DNA of 64,000 nt, taken from Pantoea cypripedii. Its GTDB lineage: Bacteria > Pseudomonadota > Gammaproteobacteria > Enterobacterales > Enterobacteriaceae. Numbering within the stretch: the stretch's first letter is position 1; each line of letters begins with the position of its first letter. Position numbers and translations under genes: made by a program. The stretch lies in NCBI RefSeq assembly GCF_002095535.1, contig NZ_MLJI01000001.1:2407832-2471831 (forward strand), in the 5' to 3' direction. The notes under the pieces are model-generated. The model saw only the letters and a program-made list of their open reading frames with translations, was not told the DNA's origin and did no database searches. This document shows, one piece after another, positions 52,250 to 61,439 of the stretch.

Positions 52250-53065
52250 CTACACCATTGTGTAATGTGTCGCGTTGGCGACGCTGGTCGCGCGATAAAA
52301 GCGCACCACGTCACCCACCAGCAACAACGCTGGTGATTGCGGCTGCTCGCGGGCGACTGTCTCGCTAAGCTGCTCCAGGGTGGTGATGAGCACCCGCTGT
52401 TCTGGTCGCGTGCCATTCTCAATGATGGCAACCGGCGTGGTCGGTTCTCGCCCCTGCGCCTGCAACTGTACGCTAATACTGGCGCTCCATTTCAGCCCCA
52501 TATAAAACACCAGCGTCTGATTGGCGGCGGTGAGGCTATGATCATCCAGCTGCGGCTCGCCGGTTTTACCGTGCCCGGTAATCAGTCGCAGCGACTGGGC
52601 GCATTCGCGATGGGTCAGTGGAATACCGCTGGCTGCCGCACAACCTGCAGCGGCCGTAATCCCTGGCACCACCTGACAACCAATTCCGGCCTGCTGGAGA
52701 CAAACCATCTCTTCCCCACCACGACCAAAAATAAAAGGATCGCCCCCCTTCAGACGCACCACATTGCGCCCGCTACGCGCCAGATCCACCAACAGTTGAT
52801 TGATCTGCGCCTGTTTTAACCCATGGCTGCCAGGCTTTTTACCGACATCGATCGCCAGCGTACTGGCCGGCACTTCCGCCATGACATCATCACTGACCAG
52901 CCGGTCATAGACCACCACATCCGCACTTTTGATCAACCGCAGCGCTTTCAGCGTCAGCAGCTCCACATCGCCCGGCCCGGCACCCACCAACCATACCTGC
53001 CCCTGTGGCGCTTCCAATCCCGGCGGGTTAAACAGTTTATCCAGTGTCTCAATTGCCTGGGTCAT
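52250..53065 (-). CDS. cobA: Uroporphyrinogen-III C-methyltransferase (SUMT)
   Basis: A 271-residue SAM-dependent methylase making precorrin-2, the first step to siroheme. Motifs: VWLVGAGPGDVELLTLKAL (about 24-42), VRLKGGDPFIFGRGGEE, and GITAAAGCAAASGIPLTHRE. It has only the methylase half of CysG. ATG at 53065 follows GGAGG by 5 nt; a longer frame from 53185 overlaps nasA and is rejected. As last gene of the nas operon it should supply siroheme for the nitrite reductase encoded upstream. Confidence 0.93.
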   Translation of the reverse strand: MTQAIETLDKLFNPPGLEAPQGQVWLVGAGPGDVELLTLKALRLIKSADVVVYDRLVSDDVMAEVPASTLAIDVGKKPGSHGLKQAQINQLLVDLARSGRNVVRLKGGDPFIFGRGGEEMVCLQQAGIGCQVVPGITAAAGCAAASGIPLTHRECAQSLRLITGHGKTGEPQLDDHSLTAANQTLVFYMGLKWSASISVQLQAQGREPTTPVAIIENGTRPEQRVLITTLEQLSETVAREQPQSPALLLVGDVVRFYRATSVANATHYTMV

Positions 53066-53076
53066 GATGGCCTCCG

Positions 53077-55680
53077 CTACTGCGCTACCTGAAGCGCGCT
53101 GATAAGTTGTTTCAGCTCCGGAATACAGGAGCCACAGTTGGTGCCGCACTTGAGCGATGCGCCCAGCGCTGCCGGAGAGTGGCAACCCTGCTCAATGGCT
53201 CGTCGGATGGCGACTTCACCGACGCCAAAACAGCTGCAAATGGTCCGTCCCTGGCTCTCTCCCTGCGCAGGCCGTCCGCCAAGTAACGCATGACGTTGTT
53301 GCGCCGTGGCTGGATGTTCGCTGAATCCCAACGCGACAAAGGAATGGTCAATCTCTGGTAACCAGGGAGCGGCATAGAATGCCCGCTCCAGCTGACCATC
53401 GCGCCAGCCCAACAGATGCAGCTGCTGTCCTGCACGGGCTTGCTGCCATTGCAGTTCAGCTGCACCGGGCTGTTGCTGTAACCAATCGGCTGGTGAGCCC
53501 TGCCCGGCCAGCACATAACGCTGGACACCCGGCTGCGGCGCGCGTGACCAATAATCCACATGCTGTGGATCCGCCTGCTCACGCTGCCACAACCAGCCCT
53601 GCCACTGCGGACGCAGCGGTTGCAGACGCACGGCAGTTTGCTTGAGGGCTGGTTGCCCGGAATCCGGACAACAACGCGCCGCCACCAGCCCATCGACATT
53701 CGCCTGGGCGCTGTACTGACGCGTCCAGTGCATCGGGATAAACAGCTGTCCACGCGTCAGGCCGTTATCAATATTCACCCGGCCACACCACCAGCCAAGC
53801 TGTGATTGCACCCGCGTCAGATCCCCCTGACTCAGGCCATGTGCCGCCGCGTCATGGGGATGCAGCAATACAAAAGGTTCGTCGTAATGCTGCATCAGCC
53901 GCGGCACTGCACCGGTACGCGTCATGGTGTGCCACTGATCGCGGATACGCCCGGTGTTCATCAGCAACGGATAATGTTCGGACGATGGGGTAGATAACGG
54001 AATGGCTACCGGCAGCAGACGGGCTTTACCCTCTGGATGAAAGAAGCGGCGATCGCTGAACAGCCGGGCAGTACCTGCCGGGGCAGCCGGGTTAACCGGC
54101 CACTGCACCGGCTGCAACTGGTCATACTGTTCACGACTCAGCGTTGCCAGGGCGCTGATATCAAACGCACGACGCCCCTGATTTTCAAAGCCAGACAACG
54201 CTGCATGTTCAATAAAGATTTCATGGGGATGCTGCCAGCCAAAAGCGTCCTCATAACCGAGGCGCTGAGCCACCTGAGCCAGCAACCACCAGTCTGGCTT
54301 CGCTTCCCCGGCGGGTGCAACAAAACTGCGTTGCCGCGAAATGCGGCGTTCCGAATTGGTCACGGTGCCATTCTTTTCCCCCCACCCCTGAGCGGGAAGC
54401 AGCACGTCGGCATAAGCGCTGGTATCGGTGGCCGCACTCACCTCCGAGACAATCACCAGCGGGCAACGCGCCAGCGCTTCAGCCACGCGATTTCCCTCCG
54501 GCATCGACACCGCCGGATTGGTGCCCATAATCCAGACCGCTTTCACCTCACCACGTTCAACCGCCTGGAACAACTCTACTGCCTTCAGGCCAGGCTGAGA
54601 GGCTACCCGCTCGCTGCGCCAGAAACGGGCCAGTCGATCCACCTCTTCCACGCTAAACCCCATATGCGCGGCCAGTTGATTGGCCAGGCCGCCTACTTCG
54701 CGCCCGCCCATGGCATTGGGCTGGCCGGTGAGCGAGAAAGGCCCACATCCCGGACGGCCAATTTTGCCGCTCAGCAGATGCACGTTAAGGATGGCGTTGT
54801 TATTGTCGCTGCCAGTCTGCGACTGGTTGATCCCCATGCACCATAACGTCAAGACACGGGGATGCGCGGTGAATAGCTGCCAGAAGGCAAGGATGCTGGC
54901 CTGATCCAGCTGGCAGGCACGGGCAACGGCGGCCAGATCCCAGTCAGTACAGGCTGCCAGCGTCGCTTCGACATGGTCGAGGTGCGGCAGCATACTGCGA
55001 TCGATGCCGCCCTCGCTGCTCAGCCAGTTAAGTAATCCGGCAAATAAGGCGCTATCGCTGCCGGGACGCAAGGCCAGATGCAGATCGGCCACATCACAGC
55101 TGGCGGTCCGCCGCGGATCGATAACCACCAGCTTCATCTCTGGCCGCTGCTGCTTCGCCTGCACCAGCCTCTGCCAGGCAACCGGATGCGCCCAGGCCGC
55201 GTTGGAACCCACCAGAATCACCAGGTCCGTCTGCTCAATGTCCTCATAGCAGCAAGGCACCGCATCGGCACCGAAGGCCCGTTTGTATCCCACCACCGCC
55301 GAGGCCATACACAGCCGCGAGTTGGTATCGATATTGGCGGCACCAATAAAGCCTTTCATCAGTTTATTGGCGGCGTAGTAATCTTCGGTCAGCAGCTGGC
55401 CAGAGGCATAAAACGCCACTGCCTGTGGGCCATGCTGATGGATGATGTCACGCAATCCTGCGGCCACATAATCCAGTGCCTGATCCATGCTGACACGCTG
55501 GCCTTTGACCTGCGGCCACAGCAAACGTCCCTCCTGTCCTAGCGTTTCCCCCAGCGCAGAACCCTTGACGCACAGGCGGCCAAAGTTAGCCGGATGCTGG
55601 CGGTCGCCACTGACCGGGGCATCAGGAGCAGGGATCTCGACGCCGCAACCCACGCCACAGTAGGGACAGGTGGTTTTCAT
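53077..55680 (-). CDS. nasA: Assimilatory nitrate reductase catalytic subunit NasA
   Basis: An 867-residue molybdopterin oxidoreductase reducing nitrate to nitrite in the cytoplasm. The N-terminal [4Fe-4S] ligands are CPYCGVGCGVE plus the Cys in GRLCVKGSALGE. The bis-MGD domains follow, with CMGINQSQTGSDNNNAILNV and PNAMGGREVGGLANQLAAHM. A C-terminal BFD-like [2Fe-2S] domain ends the protein (CSCFGVGEVAIRRAIEQGC and CGTNCGSC, about 810-855), as in Klebsiella NasA. No Tat signal. Its start overlaps the end of the fused reductase gene by 4 bp. Confidence 0.95.
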   Translation of the reverse strand: MKTTCPYCGVGCGVEIPAPDAPVSGDRQHPANFGRLCVKGSALGETLGQEGRLLWPQVKGQRVSMDQALDYVAAGLRDIIHQHGPQAVAFYASGQLLTEDYYAANKLMKGFIGAANIDTNSRLCMASAVVGYKRAFGADAVPCCYEDIEQTDLVILVGSNAAWAHPVAWQRLVQAKQQRPEMKLVVIDPRRTASCDVADLHLALRPGSDSALFAGLLNWLSSEGGIDRSMLPHLDHVEATLAACTDWDLAAVARACQLDQASILAFWQLFTAHPRVLTLWCMGINQSQTGSDNNNAILNVHLLSGKIGRPGCGPFSLTGQPNAMGGREVGGLANQLAAHMGFSVEEVDRLARFWRSERVASQPGLKAVELFQAVERGEVKAVWIMGTNPAVSMPEGNRVAEALARCPLVIVSEVSAATDTSAYADVLLPAQGWGEKNGTVTNSERRISRQRSFVAPAGEAKPDWWLLAQVAQRLGYEDAFGWQHPHEIFIEHAALSGFENQGRRAFDISALATLSREQYDQLQPVQWPVNPAAPAGTARLFSDRRFFHPEGKARLLPVAIPLSTPSSEHYPLLMNTGRIRDQWHTMTRTGAVPRLMQHYDEPFVLLHPHDAAAHGLSQGDLTRVQSQLGWWCGRVNIDNGLTRGQLFIPMHWTRQYSAQANVDGLVAARCCPDSGQPALKQTAVRLQPLRPQWQGWLWQREQADPQHVDYWSRAPQPGVQRYVLAGQGSPADWLQQQPGAAELQWQQARAGQQLHLLGWRDGQLERAFYAAPWLPEIDHSFVALGFSEHPATAQQRHALLGGRPAQGESQGRTICSCFGVGEVAIRRAIEQGCHSPAALGASLKCGTNCGSCIPELKQLISALQVAQ

Positions 55681-58600
55681 GATGCTGCCGCCAGGGCCAG
55701 CAGCGGCTGATTACCCAGCCAGACTTTGCCACCCTCAACCCGTACTGGCCAGCAACGTAATTGCAGCTGGGGGTTGTCGAGGCTTTGCCCGTCACGCAGG
55801 CGTATCCGCTGCTTATACAATGGCGAGATCACCACCGGCTCCCCGGCCACATCACCGAGAATGCCGCGTGACAACACGCTGGCCTGAGTACCCGGTTCAA
55901 TATCCTCCAGCGCATAAATGGCACTACCGAAGCGGAACAAGGCCACACGCTGCTGACCCAGCCGCGCCCCGACACCTGCCGCAGGGGGGATCGCCGCCTC
56001 ATCACAGATGGCGTGCCACGGTTCCGCTGGCAGGGTCAGCACCGGGATGCTTAGGTTATCAACCGGCTGACGCTGGCCACGTACTTCGCTGTAATGCAGG
56101 GTTTCGTCCGGCTGGTCGCTGTTGATGGTGGCACTGAACAACGCACGGCGCGACGGGTCGGCCAGCGTGGTGTGCCATTCGCACTGATAACGATCCACCA
56201 CCAGCTGCATCTCCTGCTCCAGCGTGGCACCGATGCCAAGCGCATCGTCAATCACCACCTCACGCAGATACGCCAGCCCGCCCTCCATGTTGTCCATCCA
56301 CACGCTGGTGCGTTGCAAACGATCGGCAGTGCGGACATAGAACATCAGGATGCGATCGACATAACGGATCAGGGTGTCGTCATCCAGGTCGCTGGCAAAC
56401 AGGTCAGCATGGCGGGGTTTCATACCGCCATTGCCGCACACATACAGGTTCCAGCCTTTATCAGTGGCGATCACGCCAATATCTTTGCTCTGCGCTTCGG
56501 CACATTCGCGCGTGCAGCCAGACACCGCCATTTTAATTTTGTGCGGCGCACGCAGGCCCTTGTAGCGATGCTCCAGCGCGATGGCAAAAGCGGTGGAATC
56601 CTGCACGCCGTAGCGGCACCAGCTCGATCCGACGCAGGATTTTACCGTGCGCAGCGATTTGCCATAGGCATGGCCGGTTTCAAATCCGGCGGCAATCAGC
56701 GCTTCCCAGATAGCGGGCAGTTGATCGAGACGCGCACCAAACAGGTCGATACGTTGTCCGCCGGTAATTTTGGTGTAGAGGTCGTACTGCGCCGCCACTT
56801 CACCAATCGCAATCAGGCCCTGCGGGGTGATTTCACCACCGGGTACGCGCGGCACCACCGAGTAGGTGCCATCTTTCTGGATGTTAGCGAAGTAGCGATC
56901 GTTGGTGTCCTGCAACGGCAGATGCGCGGGTTTAAGCAAATAATCATTCCAGCAGGAGGCCAGCAGTGAACCCACCAACGGCTTGCAGATTTCGCAGCCA
57001 TGACCACGACCATGCTGGGCCAGCAACTCATCAAACGTGGTGATTTCACCCACGCGGATCAGGTGATACAACTCCTGGCGTGACCAGGCAAAGTGCTCGC
57101 AAATGTCCTTCTTCACTTCAACACCGAGGCTGGCGAGCTGATGCTCCATCACCTGCTTCACCAGCGCGCTACAGCCCCCACAACCGGTGGCCGCTTTGGT
57201 GCAGCTTTTCAGTGCCGCCATATCGCCACAGCCGCTTTGCACGGCAGTACAGATGTCGCCTTTGCTGACATTGTGGCAGGAGCAAATCTGTGCGCTGTCC
57301 GGCAACGCGGCAACGCCGAGTGCTTTGGCTGGCGCACCCGCCAGCTGAGGCAGAATCAGGCTTTCCGGCGCTTCCGGCAGCGCCATTTTATTCAGCATCA
57401 TTTGCAGCAGGCTGGCGTAATCGCTGCTGTCTCCCACCAGCACCCCGCCCAGCAGGGTTTTGCCATCCTCAGACACCACCAGCTTTTTGTAGATGCCTTT
57501 CGGGTTATCGATCCATTGATAGTTCTGGCTGGCCGGAGTACGGCCATGAGCGTCGCCAAATGATGCGACTTCCACCCCCAGCAGCTTAAGTTTGGTGCTC
57601 ATATCCGCGCCGCTGAAGGCCGTCTCTTCCTGAGCCAGTTGTCCGGCCAGCACCCGCGCCATCTGGTAGCCCGGTGCCACCAGACCAAAAATTTGTCCGT
57701 GCCACAGGGCGCATTCACCGATGGCATACACATCGCGCACGCTGGTCGCGCAGTTATCATCAATGACGATGCCGCCACGTTCACCGAGGGTCATGCCTGC
57801 CGCCCGCGCCAGCGCATCACGCGGGCGGATCCCGGCGGAAAACACCACCAGGTCGGTATCCAGCAGGCTGCCATCAGCGAAGCGCAGTTGCACGCTGCCG
57901 TCCGGCTGGCTCTCAATGGCTTCCGTTGCCTTGCTGGTGTGCACCTGCACCCCGAGGGCGCTGATTTTGCCACGCAGCATTTGCGCGCCACCGTCATCCA
58001 GCTGCACGGCCATCAGGCGCGGCGCAAACTCAACCACATGGGTTTCCAGCCCCAGTTGCTTCAGAGCATTAGCCGCCTCCAGACCCAGCAAACCGCCACC
58101 AATCACCACCCCGCGTTTCGCCCCACGCGCACAGGCGGCGATAGCATCGAGATCCGCCAGCGTACGATAGACAAAGCAACGCGGCAGGTCATGGCCTGGT
58201 ACCGGTGGCACAAACGGCACCGAGCCGGTCGCCAGCACCAGTTTGTCCCACGCCAGTTCGTTCCCCTGGCTGTCGCGCAGGCTGCGGCGCTGCGGGTCAA
58301 TCGCATTGACTTCACAACCGCTACGCAACTCAATGCCGTGCTGCTGGAAAAAATTGTCACTCACCAATGACAGGTCGTCAGCACTTTTGCCGGTGAAATA
58401 CTCTGTCAGATGCACGCGATCGTAAGCCATCTGCGGCTCGTCGCCGTACACCACAATATGATATTGCTGATGCAGCTCGCGGCTGACCAGTTGCTCAAGA
58501 AAATGGTGGCCAACCATACCGTGGCCCACGACTGCGAGAATGGGTTTGCTCATCATTGTGCTTCCTGCAGCCACTGGCTGCGTCGTATTGTTGTCCAGGC

Positions 58601-59741
58601 CAAACAGCGCATTGATATCAACGCGTTCGGTCCGTTGTAATCGGGTGAGTAACGTTGCTGCCGGACTGCTGTCACCAAACAACAGCACGCCTGAAAGCAC
58701 GCCATCACGCAGGAACAGCCGTTGGTAGTGTCCCGCTAGCGGGTCGAAGCTGGTCAGCGAAGGGGCTTCACTCATCTCTCCGGCACTGAACATCTCGATG
58801 CCGCTGACCTTGAGCCGGGTGCCGCTCTCCTGGTAATAAAAATCATCCACCGGCTCCCCCGCCAGACTTCCGGCCAGCACTGCCGCCTGTGCCAGACAGG
58901 GTGCGACCAGACCGAAGGTTTCGCCGTCAATCTCGCAGCATTCACCCAGGGCATAGATACCGGGGATCGCGGTATGCAGCTGGCGATTCACCAGAATGCC
59001 GCGTTGACAAGGCACGCCCGCCGCCTGCGCCAGCGCAATCTCCGGAATGACGCCGATGGCAATCACCACCTGCTGTGCGGCGATCTGGCTACCATCGGTG
59101 AGCATCACCTGCTGCGCCTCCACCTGCTGCAACGACACCCCGAGACGGCAGTCGATACCACGTGCGGTCAGGTGTTGCTGCAACAGCGACCCGGCGTGAG
59201 CATCCAGCTGACGATCCAGCAGCCAGGGACGATGGTGCAGTAACGTGACTGCGCGCCCCTGCTGGCGCAGTGCCGCTGCCGCCTCAACGCCAACCAGGCC
59301 ACCGCCCAGCACCACCACCGGTCCCACCTCAGCCTGCATTTTTTTCACATCGCGTAAGGTGCGGAATCCCAACACATGGGGCTGGCCGATGCCGGGCAGC
59401 GATGGCATCCGTGGCTGCGATCCGCAGGCAAATACCAGCTTGTCCCAGCTCAGGGTGCGCTGGTCGGTGTGCAGCAGTCGGGCGGCGATGTCCACCGACT
59501 CGACCTCTTCCCCCGCCAGCAACCTGACGCCGTTCTCCGCATACCATTGCGGGGAATGAATCAGGGTTTCAGCGAAGGTTTTCTCCCCCGCCAGCACCGG
59601 CGACAGCAGCACCCGGTTGTAATTTCCCTCGGGTTCGCGGCCAATGACGGTAATCGCATAACGTCCTGGCGCACGCTGCAGCAGGGTTTCCACCATGCGC
59701 ATCCCCGCCATACCGTTTCCGATGACAATCAGCTGCTGCAT
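55677..59741 (-). CDS. nasB: Fused NasC-type flavoprotein and NirB-NirD-type nitrite reductase
   Basis: A 1354-residue protein. Residues 1-395 are a FAD/NADH reductase (VIGNGMAGMRMVETLL, VVVLGGGLVGVEAAAALRQQG) like NasC, which passes electrons to nitrate reductase in Klebsiella. Residues 396-1354 are a complete NasB-like nitrite reductase: second FAD/NAD module (VVGHGMVGHHFLEQLV), BFD-type [2Fe-2S] cluster (about 820-858), siroheme/[4Fe-4S] cysteines at about 1036, 1042, 1076 and 1080 (CVGSSWC, CTREC), and a C-terminal NirD-like Rieske fold without cluster ligands. The start ATG at 59741 follows AAGGAG. No stop separates the halves, yet an internal ATG at 58556 keeps a good ribosome site (CAGGAAG), so a separate NasB of 959 residues may also be made. 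Confidence 0.9.
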   Translation of the reverse strand: MQQLIVIGNGMAGMRMVETLLQRAPGRYAITVIGREPEGNYNRVLLSPVLAGEKTFAETLIHSPQWYAENGVRLLAGEEVESVDIAARLLHTDQRTLSWDKLVFACGSQPRMPSLPGIGQPHVLGFRTLRDVKKMQAEVGPVVVLGGGLVGVEAAAALRQQGRAVTLLHHRPWLLDRQLDAHAGSLLQQHLTARGIDCRLGVSLQQVEAQQVMLTDGSQIAAQQVVIAIGVIPEIALAQAAGVPCQRGILVNRQLHTAIPGIYALGECCEIDGETFGLVAPCLAQAAVLAGSLAGEPVDDFYYQESGTRLKVSGIEMFSAGEMSEAPSLTSFDPLAGHYQRLFLRDGVLSGVLLFGDSSPAATLLTRLQRTERVDINALFGLDNNTTQPVAAGSTMMSKPILAVVGHGMVGHHFLEQLVSRELHQQYHIVVYGDEPQMAYDRVHLTEYFTGKSADDLSLVSDNFFQQHGIELRSGCEVNAIDPQRRSLRDSQGNELAWDKLVLATGSVPFVPPVPGHDLPRCFVYRTLADLDAIAACARGAKRGVVIGGGLLGLEAANALKQLGLETHVVEFAPRLMAVQLDDGGAQMLRGKISALGVQVHTSKATEAIESQPDGSVQLRFADGSLLDTDLVVFSAGIRPRDALARAAGMTLGERGGIVIDDNCATSVRDVYAIGECALWHGQIFGLVAPGYQMARVLAGQLAQEETAFSGADMSTKLKLLGVEVASFGDAHGRTPASQNYQWIDNPKGIYKKLVVSEDGKTLLGGVLVGDSSDYASLLQMMLNKMALPEAPESLILPQLAGAPAKALGVAALPDSAQICSCHNVSKGDICTAVQSGCGDMAALKSCTKAATGCGGCSALVKQVMEHQLASLGVEVKKDICEHFAWSRQELYHLIRVGEITTFDELLAQHGRGHGCEICKPLVGSLLASCWNDYLLKPAHLPLQDTNDRYFANIQKDGTYSVVPRVPGGEITPQGLIAIGEVAAQYDLYTKITGGQRIDLFGARLDQLPAIWEALIAAGFETGHAYGKSLRTVKSCVGSSWCRYGVQDSTAFAIALEHRYKGLRAPHKIKMAVSGCTRECAEAQSKDIGVIATDKGWNLYVCGNGGMKPRHADLFASDLDDDTLIRYVDRILMFYVRTADRLQRTSVWMDNMEGGLAYLREVVIDDALGIGATLEQEMQLVVDRYQCEWHTTLADPSRRALFSATINSDQPDETLHYSEVRGQRQPVDNLSIPVLTLPAEPWHAICDEAAIPPAAGVGARLGQQRVALFRFGSAIYALEDIEPGTQASVLSRGILGDVAGEPVVISPLYKQRIRLRDGQSLDNPQLQLRCWPVRVEGGKVWLGNQPLLALAAAS
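58554..58570 (-). promoter_or_regulatory. Internal ribosome-binding site and start in the fused nas gene
   Basis: GCAGGAAGCACAATGATG on the minus strand places AGGAAG about 6 nt before in-frame ATG codons at 58556 and 58553. These are the expected start of a stand-alone nitrite reductase. Confidence 0.55.
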
Positions 59742-59751
59742 GCCCGGCTCC

Positions 59752-60540
59752 TTACGCGACTGCCGTCTGCTTTTCGTAGAGGAAATGCAGGATTTGCTGA
59801 CGCAACTGGTGATAACGCGGCTCATCGGCCAGCGCCACACGCGAGCGCGGGCGTGGCAAATCAATCGCCAGAATCTCGCCAACCTGCGCAGCAGGCCCAT
59901 TGGTCATCATCAGCACCCGGTCCGAAAGCAGCACCGCTTCGTCTACATCGTGAGTAATCAGCACGATGGTGGTGTTGAGTTCCTGCTGGATGCGCATCAC
60001 GCTGTCCTGCAAATGAGCGCGGGTCAGTGCATCCAGCGCACCAAAGGGTTCATCCAGCAACAACACGCGCGGTTTCATTGCCAGCGCACGGGCAATGCCC
60101 ACGCGTTGTTTCATGCCACCCGAGATTTCTCCCGGACGCTTATGCATGGCATGACTCATCTGCACCCTGCCGAGGTTGTGCTCAATCCATTCCGCCATCT
60201 CGCTGCGGTTCATCTTGCCTTTAAACACCTGCTGCACAGCCAGTTCGACGTTTTGATACGCCGTCAGCCACGGCAGCAGCGAATGGTTTTGAAACACCAC
60301 CGCACGTTCCGGGCCAGGACCCGTGATTTCACGGTTGTCACACAGCAGCACGCCGCTGCTCGGCGCGGTCAGCCCGGCAATCAGGTTGAGCAGCGTCGAT
60401 TTGCCGCAGCCGGAGTGACCAATCAGGCTGAGGGTTTCTCCCGGATGGATGTCAAAACTGACGTTGTCGAGGGCGAGGAAATCACCCTGAGCCGTGGCGA
60501 AACGCTGACTCACCTGCTGCACACGAATGATCGGATTCAT
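59752..60540 (-). CDS. nasD: Nitrate ABC transporter ATP-binding protein
   Basis: A 262-residue ABC ATPase of the nitrate/sulfonate/taurine group. Walker A LIGHSGCGKSTLLNLIAG near 37-54, Q-loop FQNHSLLPWL, signature ISGGMKQRVGIARALA, Walker B VLLLDEPFGALDAL, switch His in LITHDVDEAV. It drives nitrate/nitrite uptake with the permease and the binding protein encoded just upstream. Stop lies 10 nt before the fused reductase start. Klebsiella nomenclature (NasFED) is used. Confidence 0.92.
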   Translation of the reverse strand: MNPIIRVQQVSQRFATAQGDFLALDNVSFDIHPGETLSLIGHSGCGKSTLLNLIAGLTAPSSGVLLCDNREITGPGPERAVVFQNHSLLPWLTAYQNVELAVQQVFKGKMNRSEMAEWIEHNLGRVQMSHAMHKRPGEISGGMKQRVGIARALAMKPRVLLLDEPFGALDALTRAHLQDSVMRIQQELNTTIVLITHDVDEAVLLSDRVLMMTNGPAAQVGEILAIDLPRPRSRVALADEPRYHQLRQQILHFLYEKQTAVA

Positions 60541-60552
60541 CAGATAGGCTCC

Positions 60553-61428
60553 TTATTTATCCCAGCTAAAACGACGCGCCAGCAGCATCAGCATCTGTTC
60601 GAGCAGCAGCCCGACCACGCCGATGATCACAATGGCAATCAGAATGTTTTCCACATTGAGGTTGTTCCACTCATTCCAGATCCAGAAACCGATCCCCAGG
60701 CCGCCGGTCAGCATCTCGGCGGCGACGATCACCAGCCAGGCGATACCGATGGACAGGCGTACCCCGGTCAACACTGCGGGCAACACCGCCGGGAAAAGGA
60801 TGCGGCGCATCACCGTCCATTCAGACAGTTGCAGCACCCGCGCCACGTTGAGGTAATCCTGCGGGATCCGTTGCACCCCTTCGGCGGTGTTGATCACCAT
60901 CGGCCAGATGGAGCAGATAAAAATGGTCCAGCTGGAGGCCGGTTCAGCACGCTGAAACAGCAGCAGGCCGATTGGCAGCCAGGCGAGCGGGCTTACCGGA
61001 CGCAGCAGCGCGATAATCGGGTTGAACATGCGGGAGACAAAGGTGAAGCGACCGAGCAGAAAACCCGCCGGAATCCCCACCAGTGCTGCCAGGCCAAAGC
61101 CCACCGCCACACGTTGCAACGACGCCAGCACGTTCCAGCCAATGCCCTGGTCGTTTGGACCGTTGTTATAGAAGGGGTCGGCAAACAGGGTCAGCGCCGC
61201 CTGCCAGGTGGCGTAAGGCGTGGGAAAGCCTTTGCTGGATAACGCGGCGATTTGCCATACCAGCAACAGCAGCAGGATGCCGCAACCTGCCGGAATCAGC
61301 CGTTGCAACAGTGGCCGCAGCCACGGCTGGCGGACGCTGGGGGCCGTTTGAACCTTGAGAGTGATCACCTGCGCCGTCGGAGTGGCGGCGCTGACCGGCG
61401 TTTTCAGGGTGCGCGCTTCAGATTTCAT
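60553..61428 (-). CDS. nasE: Nitrate ABC transporter permease
   Basis: A 291-residue permease of the NrtB/SsuC type with about six helices. EGVQRIPQDYLNVARVLQLSEW and FPAVLPAVLTGVRLSIGIAWLV include the EAA loop that contacts the ATPase. ATG at 61428 is 5 nt after AGAGGAG; the longer frame from 61494 overlaps the upstream gene and is rejected. It lies between the binding-protein and ATPase genes. Confidence 0.92.
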   Translation of the reverse strand: MKSEARTLKTPVSAATPTAQVITLKVQTAPSVRQPWLRPLLQRLIPAGCGILLLLLVWQIAALSSKGFPTPYATWQAALTLFADPFYNNGPNDQGIGWNVLASLQRVAVGFGLAALVGIPAGFLLGRFTFVSRMFNPIIALLRPVSPLAWLPIGLLLFQRAEPASSWTIFICSIWPMVINTAEGVQRIPQDYLNVARVLQLSEWTVMRRILFPAVLPAVLTGVRLSIGIAWLVIVAAEMLTGGLGIGFWIWNEWNNLNVENILIAIVIIGVVGLLLEQMLMLLARRFSWDK

Positions 61429-61439
61429 GGCAACTCCTC

